NCBI RefSeq assembly: GCF_902506065.1
Contig: NZ_LR732912.1
Coordinates: forward strand, 4,679,525 to 4,743,524
Source of the DNA: Arthrobacter sp. 9V
Lineage (GTDB): Bacteria > Actinomycetota > Actinomycetes > Actinomycetales > Micrococcaceae
Direction of reading: 5' to 3'
Length of the DNA: 64,000 nucleotides
Below the pieces are notes generated by a model that saw nothing but the letters and a program-made list of their open reading frames with translations, did no database searches and was not told the origin of the DNA. The position numbers and the translations under genes were made by a program. This document shows positions 17,290 through 24,984 of this stretch, piece after piece. How positions within the stretch are numbered: position 1 is the stretch's first letter; each line of letters opens with the position of its first letter.

Positions 17290-17832
17290 CTAGAGCTGTT
17301 CGATGTCGATGCTGTTGATGACAACGTCCTCGACGGGGCGGTCTCCCATGCCGGTGCGGACGGACTCGATCGCGTCCACTACCTTGCGGGATTCTTCATC
17401 CGTCACTTCGCCGAAGATGCTGTGCTTGCCGAACAGCCAATCGGTGTTCACGGTGGTGATGAAGAACTGTGACCCGTTGGTGCCCTTGCCCATCTGGATG
17501 CCGGCGTTGGCCATGGCAAGCTTGTAGGGAGCGTTGAAGGTCAGTTCCGGGTGGATTTCGTCGTCGAACTGGTAGCCGGGGCCACCTACGCCGCGTCCCA
17601 GGGGATCGCCGGCCTGAATCATGAAATCCTTGATGATCCGGTGGAAGATGGTGCCGTTGTAAAGGGGGGTGCCGGTCTTGTCTTCGCCGGTTTCCGGGTG
17701 GTTCCAGGACTTTTCGCCCGTGGCCAGGCCAACGAAGTTGGCCACCGTCTTGGGGGCGTGGTTGCCGAAGAGGTCAACCTTGATGTCGCCGAGGCTCGTG
17801 TGGATCGTTGCTTTTGCGGTTGCGATGGTCAT
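17290..17832 (-). CDS. ppiA: Cyclophilin-type peptidyl-prolyl isomerase
   Basis: A 180-residue cytoplasmic cyclophilin that catalyses proline cis-trans isomerisation. Signature residues are present: FHRIIKDFMIQAGDP with the catalytic Arg, NAGIQMGKGTNGSQFFIT, and WLFGKHSIFGEV. No signal peptide. Upstream gene of the rhomboid protease pair, and divergent from the repeat protein that starts at 17988. Confidence 0.95.
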   Translation of the reverse strand: MTIATAKATIHTSLGDIKVDLFGNHAPKTVANFVGLATGEKSWNHPETGEDKTGTPLYNGTIFHRIIKDFMIQAGDPLGRGVGGPGYQFDDEIHPELTFNAPYKLAMANAGIQMGKGTNGSQFFITTVNTDWLFGKHSIFGEVTDEESRKVVDAIESVRTGMGDRPVEDVVINSIDIEQL

Positions 17833-17987
17833 GGCCCCATTCTTCCATGCAGGGTCAACGCCCCGTTGGGCTGTAAAGCCGGTTCCGCGCTCGGTGAAAT
17901 CCTGGACGAACTCGGACAGATGAATAGCCGGTGTTCCTCAAGCGACGTAGGCTAGCAACAAACGAGCATGTGTATCGGGAGGTAGTT

Positions 17988-18968
17988 GTGAAGAAATCAG
18001 ACCGTATTGCCCGCGAACTCGAACAATCAGTAACGGCAGGTGTGGATAACGCCCGCGACTGGGCTGCACCGCGCGTGGAAGCAGCCGTCAATTGGGCTGT
18101 TCCGCGTATCCAGCACGGCATTGATACCGCTTCCCCCAAGATTCAAGAGGGGCTGAAGTCCGCTGCGCACAACCTCGCCGACGGCGTTGCAGTTGTTACG
18201 CCGCGGATTCAGGATGGGTTGGCGCACCTCGCGCCGAAGATCCATGACGTAGTTGAAGACGCCACGCCCCGCATCCAGGAGACCCTCAACAGGGCCACAC
18301 CGGCGCTTGGCATTGCCCGGGACAAAGTGGTGGATGAGTACCTCCCCAGGCTTTCCGAGCAGTTGGGACAGGCTTCGGTAGCCGTTCACCACGTCCTCGA
18401 GAATGCTCCGGCTCAGGTGGATGCCGTGGCGCAGAGGCTGGTTGATTCCGGCGTTGTGCACAGCGTCCAGGAGCAGGCCCAGGCAACTGGCAAGCAGATC
18501 AAGGCAGTGACAGATCAGGCCAGCAAGGCGGTTTCCACAGCGCTTGTGAAGGAACAACCGAAGCCCAAGAAGCGCGGATGGTTGATCGTCACGGTGATTG
18601 CTGCCGCCGCCGCTGCAGGTGTTGCCGCTTGGAAGGCCTCCAAGCCGGTTGAGGATCCGTGGAAGACGCCTTCCCCGGTCACACCGACGCCCGCTCCTGT
18701 TCCGGCTGCTTCCACCGCAGCTCCGGCGGAGGCTTCAGTGCCAGCTCCGGCAGCTGCAGTTTCCGAGCCCAAGGCCACGGACATCACCCCGGAAGAAGCC
18801 GCAGCTGAGGCTGAGCAGGCAACCAAGGACGCCTTCAAGAATGTTGAGGAGTCCACGGAGAAGGTTGCCACGGATGCCAAGACGGCCGTCAAGAACATTG
18901 CGGCCAGCCTGCACAAGGACACCGATGGCACGGACTCCGATGCCAAAGGTGCACAGAACCAAGCCTGA
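17988..18968 (+). CDS. Membrane-anchored protein with 11-residue repeats
   Basis: A 326-residue protein of unknown function. Residues 27-103 form seven consecutive 11-residue units of the pattern xP(R/K)(I/V)xxxxxxA (for example VPRIQHGIDTA, SPKIQEGLKSA, TPRIQDGLAHL), predicted amphipathic helix; the unit at 60-70 has diverged. A single membrane helix follows at about 197-218, and then an Ala/Pro/Glu-rich tail. The GTG start has GGGAGGTAG upstream; an ORF extension back to 17931 is rejected for lack of a ribosome site. Hendecad repeats of this kind resemble lipid-surface helices, which is inference. A strong terminator follows. Confidence 0.8.
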   Translation: MKKSDRIARELEQSVTAGVDNARDWAAPRVEAAVNWAVPRIQHGIDTASPKIQEGLKSAAHNLADGVAVVTPRIQDGLAHLAPKIHDVVEDATPRIQETLNRATPALGIARDKVVDEYLPRLSEQLGQASVAVHHVLENAPAQVDAVAQRLVDSGVVHSVQEQAQATGKQIKAVTDQASKAVSTALVKEQPKPKKRGWLIVTVIAAAAAAGVAAWKASKPVEDPWKTPSPVTPTPAPVPAASTAAPAEASVPAPAAAVSEPKATDITPEEAAAEAEQATKDAFKNVEESTEKVATDAKTAVKNIAASLHKDTDGTDSDAKGAQNQA

Positions 18969-19007
18969 CTTACGGCCTCGAACCGAGGCCTAAAGAGCCA
19001 GAAAATT

Positions 19008-19039
19008 GAAGGGATCCCGGCGACTGCCGGGATCCCTTC
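19008..19039 (+). terminator. Intrinsic terminator-like hairpin
   Basis: A perfect 14-bp inverted repeat (GAAGGGATCCCGGC and its complement) with a 4-base loop, 40 bases after the repeat-protein gene. A smaller hairpin (GGCCTCG/CGAGGCC) precedes it at 18974-18990. There is only a weak T run. Confidence 0.8.
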
Positions 19040-19105
19040 AGTGTTTGCCGGCTTGTAACCAAAGCCTCCCTCGGACCCTGGGCCCTGAGTGTTAGATTTG
19101 AGGTG

Positions 19106-19981
19106 ATGTCAGCCGATAGACCCTTTGCGGGTGCCCTCCAGGATGCTCCGGAACCTCCCGGCGTATCCATCGTCATCCCGGCGTATAACGAGGAAAGCGT
19201 CATTCGCCAGTGCCTCATCGCGGCCATCTATCAGTCCGTTCCCGCCGAAGAAATCATTGTCGTGGATAATCTGTCCACGGACCGCACGTCAAGAATCGTG
19301 CGCCAGATGCAGCAGGAATATCCGGAGAGCCCCATCATCCTTATGCAGCAGGAAGCTGCACAGGGTCTGATCCCCACGCGTAACCACGGGCTGAACAACG
19401 CAACAGGGGACGTGGTGGGCCGCATCGACGCTGACTCCGTACTTGAACCTGATTGGGTGGAACAGGTCCAAAAGGCCTTCATGGACCCCTCGGTCGCGGC
19501 AGCCACGGGTCCGGTGGTTTACTACGACATGCCCATGCGCCGGTTCGGCCTTAAAGCGGACGATAAAATGCGCCAGCTCATGCTTCGCCTGGCCAAGCAC
19601 CAGTATCACTTCCTCTTCGGCTCCAACATGGCCCTTCGCCGCTCGGCGTGGGAAACCATCCGTGATGAAGCGTGCCTGGACCCCAAAGATGAGATGCACG
19701 AGGACATCGATCTCTCCCTGCACCTGTTCGAGCACGACCTCAAAGTGCAGTATCTACCCCAAATGGTTTCCGGGATGTCTGCACGGCGCCTTGAGGACTC
19801 GCCCAGGGACTACCGCTACTACGTCCAGCGCTTCGATCGGACGTACAAGGCCCATAACGTCAAGAAGATGGCTTTGAAGGCACCTATGGTGGTGTTCTTC
19901 TCGGTCTACTTCCCGGCAAAATTGCTCCGTGCCATCCACACGGCCAACTCCGCACAAGGCGCCCGCCGCGGCGGTGTTTAA
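19106..19981 (+). CDS. Family 2 glycosyltransferase
   Basis: A 291-residue GT-A fold glycosyltransferase. It has the N-terminal nucleotide-sugar-binding block (VSIVIPAYNEESVIRQCL), the acceptor-metal DXD-like IDADS, and the catalytic region HEDIDLSLHLF. No clear membrane helix apart from a weakly hydrophobic C-terminal segment. It probably transfers a sugar to an envelope polymer or lipid, but the donor and acceptor cannot be told from the sequence. Starts at GTG 19103 and ATG 19106 are adjacent; GAGG lies very close upstream, so a leaderless message is possible. Confidence 0.88.
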   Translation: MSADRPFAGALQDAPEPPGVSIVIPAYNEESVIRQCLIAAIYQSVPAEEIIVVDNLSTDRTSRIVRQMQQEYPESPIILMQQEAAQGLIPTRNHGLNNATGDVVGRIDADSVLEPDWVEQVQKAFMDPSVAAATGPVVYYDMPMRRFGLKADDKMRQLMLRLAKHQYHFLFGSNMALRRSAWETIRDEACLDPKDEMHEDIDLSLHLFEHDLKVQYLPQMVSGMSARRLEDSPRDYRYYVQRFDRTYKAHNVKKMALKAPMVVFFSVYFPAKLLRAIHTANSAQGARRGGV

Positions 19982-20000
19982 ACCGCCCGACGCCGGCACT

Positions 20001-20909
20001 TTAGTCTGTGCCCAGTTCGGCTTCGCGTCGGTCAGTTTCGGGGCGGCCGCGACGTTGGCCGGTCACAACTACGGCCAGTCCTACAAGGATCAGTGCCAAA
20101 CCTGCATAGGTTCCGGTGGGCAGGGTTTCGTTCAGGAAGATTGCTGCCAGGATGGCCGCACCTGGAATCTCCAGCAGGATGATCATGGACACCAGCAATG
20201 GGCTCATCGTGGCCAGCAGATGGTTGAACGCTGTGTGCCCTACCAACTGCGCACACACGGTGATGGCAACAATGCCAAGCCAACCACCGGCGTCGAACCC
20301 TGAGAGCGGCTGGGCAGTGAACAGAGCCAGCACGGCCACAATAGCCGCGCACATGCCGTAGCACAGCGTGGTGTACGTTCCTGTGCCCATCGACTGCCTC
20401 GCTTTGCCTCCGGCCAAGGTGTACAGGCCAGCCAAGGCGCCGCCCGCGAGGGCCAGAAGGTCACCCAGAAGAGCTTCCGGGGATGAACCCATGTCGAACC
20501 CGGTGATCGCCACAACGCCGCCGAAGGCTATGCCCAGCCCCACAAGGACGGGCCAACGGTGCCTTGTACCCCGGAACAACTGGAAGACGGCAATCCACCC
20601 GGACTGCAGGCATACCAAGGCAGTAGCCGCAGCCACCGACGTCAGCTGAAGGGCGGTGATGAAGCAGGCAAAGTGGAAGGCCAATGCCACTGCGGCCACA
20701 GCCGACCAGCCAAACTCACGCCGTGAGATCCGCCCGAACACTTTCGGTTCCCGAATGAGGACGGGGCCCGCCATAACCACCGCGCCGATCGCATTGCGCC
20801 AGAAGGCGATGGCCAACGCAGTCACCGAAGTAGCGCCGAGCGTACCTGCAATGAGCGGTCCGGAGGAGGCCACACCCAGAACGCCGAGTGCAGCAATGAG
20901 AAGGGTCAC
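20001..20909 (-). CDS. EamA/DMT-family transporter
   Basis: A 302-residue polytopic membrane protein with about ten hydrophobic helices in two EamA repeats, typical of the drug/metabolite transporter superfamily. Conserved features include the FWRNAIGAVVM segment in the first half and the GHTAFNHLLATMSPLLVSMIILLEIPGA segment in the second. Members export amino acids, metabolites or drugs; the substrate here is unknown. Convergent with the glycosyltransferase gene, separated by 19 bases. Confidence 0.88.
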   Translation of the reverse strand: MTLLIAALGVLGVASSGPLIAGTLGATSVTALAIAFWRNAIGAVVMAGPVLIREPKVFGRISRREFGWSAVAAVALAFHFACFITALQLTSVAAATALVCLQSGWIAVFQLFRGTRHRWPVLVGLGIAFGGVVAITGFDMGSSPEALLGDLLALAGGALAGLYTLAGGKARQSMGTGTYTTLCYGMCAAIVAVLALFTAQPLSGFDAGGWLGIVAITVCAQLVGHTAFNHLLATMSPLLVSMIILLEIPGAAILAAIFLNETLPTGTYAGLALILVGLAVVVTGQRRGRPETDRREAELGTD

Positions 20910-21013
20910 GGATCCACCCTAGTGTGGTGAAGGTTGCCTGGCTGACCAACAGCAGAGTCGTTCAAAAACCCGGATGACGGAATTGGCGCCGGTTTCGAAT
21001 AACCCTTAAATGC

Positions 21014-21045
21014 AAAAGTCCCGGTCATTTCTGACCGGGACTTTT
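21014..21045 (-). terminator. Terminator after tRNA-Ala
   Basis: A perfect 14-bp stem (AAAAGTCCCGGTCA and its complement), 4-base loop, ending in TTTT on the minus strand. It lies 4 bases after the tRNA-Ala 3' end in the direction of transcription. Confidence 0.88.
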
Positions 21046-21049
21046 CTTA

Positions 21050-21125
21050 TGGTGGAGGCACGGGGACTCGAACCCCGAACCCCCTGCTTGCAAAGCAGGT
21101 GCGCTACCAATTGCGCCATGCCCCC
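21050..21125 (-). tRNA. tRNA-Ala (TGC anticodon)
   Basis: A 76-base cloverleaf including an encoded 3' CCA. The acceptor stem GGGGGCA pairs with TGCCTCC (one G-T pair); the anticodon loop is CTTTGCAAG with anticodon TGC; T-arm GGTTCGAGTCC. It is followed by a strong terminator and preceded by the DLW-39 gene and tRNA-Ile. Confidence 0.96.
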
Positions 21126-21195
21126 ATAAGAAGCAACCCATCAATCATACCCCATGTCAGGACCGGTATTTACCAATCCCCACCGGGCTCCTCGG

Positions 21196-21315
21196 CTAGT
21201 CCACCGTGTCGGTCGACTTGCTCCAGACATCCTTCCGGGCTTCGGATTCCTGCGTCTTTTTATAGACCAGGACGCCTGCGACTGCAGCTGCTACAACTAC
21301 CAGCAACTTCTTCAC
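21196..21315 (-). CDS. DLW-39 family small protein
   Basis: A 39-residue protein between two tRNA genes. It starts with GTG, has GAGG six bases upstream, and begins KKLLVVVAAAVAGVLVYKK, a single hydrophobic helix, followed by a charged tail with the sequence DVW near residues 29-31. Length, position between tRNA-Ile and tRNA-Ala downstream of gyrA, and the D-(L/V)-W motif match the actinobacterial DLW-39 family, whose function is not established. Confidence 0.85.
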   Translation of the reverse strand: MKKLLVVVAAAVAGVLVYKKTQESEARKDVWSKSTDTVD

Positions 21316-21363
21316 AAGCACCTCATTCCGGTTCAGTTTTACCTGAACCTCTTTGTGGTTCCG

Positions 21364-21437
21364 TGGGCGTACCAGGACTTGAACCTGGGACCTCTTCGTT
21401 ATCAGCGAAGCGCTCTAACCGCCTGAGCTATACGCCC
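21364..21437 (-). tRNA. tRNA-Ile (GAT anticodon)
   Basis: A 74-base cloverleaf without an encoded CCA. The acceptor GGGCGTA pairs perfectly with TACGCCC; D-arm AGCTCAGGCGGTTAGAGC; anticodon loop CTGATAA with anticodon GAT; T-arm GGTTCAAGTCC. Same strand as gyrA and DUF3566, as in other actinobacteria. Confidence 0.96.
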
Positions 21438-21550
21438 CGATGCCTCATCGGGCCGAGATATGACTGTACAGCACATCCCGGCCCGATCTCAAATCGAGGC
21501 ATTTACCCGGAGATATTCCGCCAACTTCGGCCTATTTCCGGGATTTTTTA

Positions 21551-22255
21551 CTAGTCGTCAGTCAGGGTGACGCCAACGCCACCAACCAACGTTGCGGAAA
21601 TGTTATACAGCACGGCTGAAAGCATGGACAGTGCAGTCAGGAGGACCACGTTCACTACGGCAATGATGGTGGCGAAGGATGCTACCTGGCCAAGCGAAGC
21701 AATCTTCTTAAGTTCGAATCCACTGCCTTCGGAACCGGCCAAGGTGCCAAGAAGGCTGTCCACCTGGTCAAAGATGCCTGTGAGATCAAGCACAGTCCAC
21801 AGGACAATGGCTGCAACCACTGTCACGATGCCCAAAGCAACGGACAACAGAAAGGCCATCTTCAGGACCGACCACGGGTCCACCTTGCTGACAAGGAGGC
21901 GTGCGCGGCGAACCTTGGCCTTCGGAGCCGGCTTCACAAGGCCGGGTCCGCCCTGGGCGGGACGCTGGGCGGCTGCACCGGCGGGACGCTGGCCGGGCTG
22001 GGCCGGCCGTTGTCCGGGCGCGCCAGCGGGTCGCTGACCGGCCTGGGCAGGCCGTTGTCCGGGCGCACCGGCAGGTCGCTGAGCGGGGTTGGTGCCGCTG
22101 GCGGGCCGTGCCCCCGTTGCCCCTGATCCTGCGGGCGCGGTTCCAGGGCGCTGCTGGGGACGTGCAGGCGTTCCCGACTGCGCGTTGCCTGAGGGCTGCC
22201 GGAGTCCGCCGGGGACACCTGTGCTCGGCTTGGGATATGAGTCGGAATTACTCAC
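21551..22255 (-). CDS. DUF3566 membrane protein
   Basis: A 234-residue protein encoded immediately after gyrA (4-base overlap). The N-terminal half is a disordered Pro/Gly/Gln/Arg region with repeated GQRPAGAPGQRPAQ units; the C-terminal half (about residues 118-234) has the two-helix DUF3566 domain with VDPWSVLKMAFLLS and a second hydrophobic stretch. The equivalent gene lies after gyrA in mycobacteria and streptomycetes. Function unknown, probably an envelope protein. Confidence 0.9.
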   Translation of the reverse strand: MSNSDSYPKPSTGVPGGLRQPSGNAQSGTPARPQQRPGTAPAGSGATGARPASGTNPAQRPAGAPGQRPAQAGQRPAGAPGQRPAQPGQRPAGAAAQRPAQGGPGLVKPAPKAKVRRARLLVSKVDPWSVLKMAFLLSVALGIVTVVAAIVLWTVLDLTGIFDQVDSLLGTLAGSEGSGFELKKIASLGQVASFATIIAVVNVVLLTALSMLSAVLYNISATLVGGVGVTLTDD

Positions 22256-24921
22256 TCGTTACCTCCGGTGTTGTCTTCGTTCAGCTCCGCGCCCGTTTCG
22301 ATTTCCGGGTCTGCGTCGTTTTCCGTATCGGCCGTCACGGTCGCCTCGGAGGCGCCGTCGTTTGCAGCCAACGTTACGTCATCCTCGAGTCCGTCCTCTG
22401 ACTCTTCGCTTTCCAAGCCGCGTTCGCTGTTGCGTGCAACCTCGATGATGCGGTCATTCTTGTCCGGCTTCGCGAAGATGACACCCATGGTGTCGCGTCC
22501 CTTGGCGGGGACGCCGGTGACGGCCGAGCGGACAACCTTGCCGCCCTCCATGACCACCAGGACTTCGTCTTCTTCCTGCACAATCAAGGCACCAACGAGG
22601 TCACCACGGTCTTCAGCAAGCTTGGCTACCTTGATGCCAAGGCCACCACGGCCTTGCAACCGGTATTCGTCAACGGCGGTCCGCTTGGCGTATCCGCCCT
22701 CGGTCACAATGAACACGAACGAGCCGTCCTGGACCACGTCTGCCGCCAGAAGTTCGTCGTCTTCACGGAACTTCATACCCGTCACACCGGATGTGGCACG
22801 GCCCATGGGACGCAAAGCGTCATCGGTGGCCGTGAAGCGGATGGACTGGCCCTTCCGGGATACCAGGAGAAGGTCATCAGTTTCGCTGACCAATTGCGCC
22901 GAAACCAGCTCATCCTCATCGCGCAGGTTGATGGCAATGACGCCGGCCGTTCGGTTGGTGTCGTAATCCTCCAACCGGGTCTTCTTGACCAGACCGTTCT
23001 TCGTGGCAAGCACCAAGTACGGGGCCTGCTGGTAATCCCGCAGGTCCAGGACCTGGGCAATGTGCTCGTCCGGCTGGAATGCCAAAAGGTTGGCAACGTG
23101 CTGACCCTTGGCATCGCGTCCGGCTTCCGCCAGTTCGTAAGCCTTTGCACGGTACACGCGGCCGAGGTTGGTGAAGAACAGCAACCAGTGGTGGGTGGTG
23201 GTTACGAAGAAGTGCTCCACCACATCGTCGCCGCGTAGCTGTGCGCCCTTGATTCCTTTGCCGCCGCGCTGCTGCGAACGATAGTTATCACTCCGGGTGC
23301 GCTTCACATAGCCGCCGCGGGTAATCGTGACAACCATTTCCTCTTCGGGGATCAGGTCTTCCATGGACATATCGCCATCAAAGCCCATCAGGATATGCGT
23401 CCGGCGGTCGTCGCCGTGCTTGGCAACGATCTCGGCGAGTTCTTCACTGATGATCTGGCGCTGGCGTTCTTCCGAAGCCAGGATCGCGTTGTACTCCTGG
23501 ATCATCGCCTCAAGCTCTGAGTGGCGGTCCTGGATCTTCTGGCGTTCCAAGGCAGCCAAACGGCGCAGCTGCATGTCCAAAATGGCGCGGGCCTGGAGTT
23601 CGTCGATCTCCAGGAGCTCCATGAGTCCTTCACGGGCCGCTTCCGTTGTGTTGGATGCGCGAATGAGGGCAATAACCTCATCCAGCATGTCCAAGGCCTT
23701 GAGGAGTGCACGCAGAATATGCGCTTCTTCCTCTGCTTTGCGGAGACGGTAGCGGGTCCTGCGCGCAATGACGTCCATCTGGTGCGCAACCCAGTGTCGG
23801 ATAAAGGCGTCAAGGCTCAGGGTGCGCGGAACGCCGTCGACGATTGCCAGCATGTTCGCCGAGAAGTTGTCCTGCAGCTGAGTGTGCTTGTACAGGTTGT
23901 TCAAGACCACCTTGGCCACGGCGTCGCGCTTGAGCACGATCACCAGGCGCTGGCCCGTACGGCCGGACGTTTCATCGCGGAGGTCCGCAATGCCCGAGAT
24001 CTTGCCGTCCTTGACCAGCTCGGCAATCTTGATGGCCAGGTTGTCAGGGTTGGCCTGGTACGGCAGCTCGGTTACTACCAGGCACGTACGGCCCTGGAGT
24101 TCCTCCACATTGACCACGGCACGCATGGTGATGGAGCCACGGCCGGTCCGGTAGGCGTCTTCGATTCCCTTGTGACCCAGGATGGTGGCACCCGTGGGGA
24201 AGTCAGGTCCCTTGATACGCAGCAACAGGGCCTCAAGAAGCTCTTCCCGCGTAGCAGTTGGGTTTTCCAGCGCCCACTGCACGCCTTCGGCAACTTCGCG
24301 AAGGTTGTGCGGCGGAATGTTGGTAGCCATACCGACGGCAATGCCCGAGGAGCCGTTGACCAGCAGGTTGGGGAAACGGGCCGGCAGGATGGTGGGTTCC
24401 TGGTTCTTGCCGTCGTAGTTGTCCTGGAAGTCGACGGTTTCCTCGTCGATGTCCCGGACCATTTCCATGGCCAGCTGAGCCATCTTGGTTTCGGTGTAAC
24501 GCGGTGCAGCAGCGCCGTCATTTCCGGGTGAACCGAAGTTACCCTGGCCCAACGCCAGCGGGTAGCGCATGGTCCAGTCCTGGATCAGGCGGACCAGGGC
24601 GTCGTAGATCGCCATGTCGCCGTGCGGGTGGTAAGTGCCCATGACGTCGCCAACAACGCGTGCGCACTTGTTGAAAGAGCGGTCGGGGCGGTAGCCGCCG
24701 TCGAACATTGCGTACAGAACACGGCGGTGCACCGGCTTGAGTCCGTCGCGGACGTCCGGCAGGGCACGGCCGACAATGACCGCCATGGCGTAGTCCAGGT
24801 AGGACCGCTGCATTTCAGTCTGCAGGTCCACCTGCTCCACGCGATCGGTCAGCACATCGCCCTCAAGGATGACGTCATCGGCAGTGGGTTCCGCCGGGAC
24901 TTCGGGAGTTTCGTCACTCAT
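22252..24921 (-). CDS. gyrA: DNA gyrase subunit A
   Basis: An 889-residue type II topoisomerase subunit that cuts and rejoins DNA during negative supercoiling. The catalytic tyrosine lies in AAPRYTE, the tower and coiled-coil regions follow, and the C-terminal six-bladed pinwheel contains the gyrase box QRGGKGIKG. An acidic tail ends the protein. In the quinolone-determining region HPHGDMAIYDA, methionine replaces the serine at the E. coli Ser83 position; Asp87 is retained. It lies 63 bases downstream of gyrB. Confidence 0.98.
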   Translation of the reverse strand: MSDETPEVPAEPTADDVILEGDVLTDRVEQVDLQTEMQRSYLDYAMAVIVGRALPDVRDGLKPVHRRVLYAMFDGGYRPDRSFNKCARVVGDVMGTYHPHGDMAIYDALVRLIQDWTMRYPLALGQGNFGSPGNDGAAAPRYTETKMAQLAMEMVRDIDEETVDFQDNYDGKNQEPTILPARFPNLLVNGSSGIAVGMATNIPPHNLREVAEGVQWALENPTATREELLEALLLRIKGPDFPTGATILGHKGIEDAYRTGRGSITMRAVVNVEELQGRTCLVVTELPYQANPDNLAIKIAELVKDGKISGIADLRDETSGRTGQRLVIVLKRDAVAKVVLNNLYKHTQLQDNFSANMLAIVDGVPRTLSLDAFIRHWVAHQMDVIARRTRYRLRKAEEEAHILRALLKALDMLDEVIALIRASNTTEAAREGLMELLEIDELQARAILDMQLRRLAALERQKIQDRHSELEAMIQEYNAILASEERQRQIISEELAEIVAKHGDDRRTHILMGFDGDMSMEDLIPEEEMVVTITRGGYVKRTRSDNYRSQQRGGKGIKGAQLRGDDVVEHFFVTTTHHWLLFFTNLGRVYRAKAYELAEAGRDAKGQHVANLLAFQPDEHIAQVLDLRDYQQAPYLVLATKNGLVKKTRLEDYDTNRTAGVIAINLRDEDELVSAQLVSETDDLLLVSRKGQSIRFTATDDALRPMGRATSGVTGMKFREDDELLAADVVQDGSFVFIVTEGGYAKRTAVDEYRLQGRGGLGIKVAKLAEDRGDLVGALIVQEEDEVLVVMEGGKVVRSAVTGVPAKGRDTMGVIFAKPDKNDRIIEVARNSERGLESEESEDGLEDDVTLAANDGASEATVTADTENDADPEIETGAELNEDNTGGNE

Positions 24922-24984
24922 AATCTAAGGTTTCCGTTTCAGGTATATGTCGGTTCTGGAATATTCAGTTGCCCTGAAGGGCCC

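Noticed and set aside
21099..21554. A 151-codon plus-strand frame
   Set aside because: It overlaps two tRNA genes and the DLW-39 gene on the other strand.
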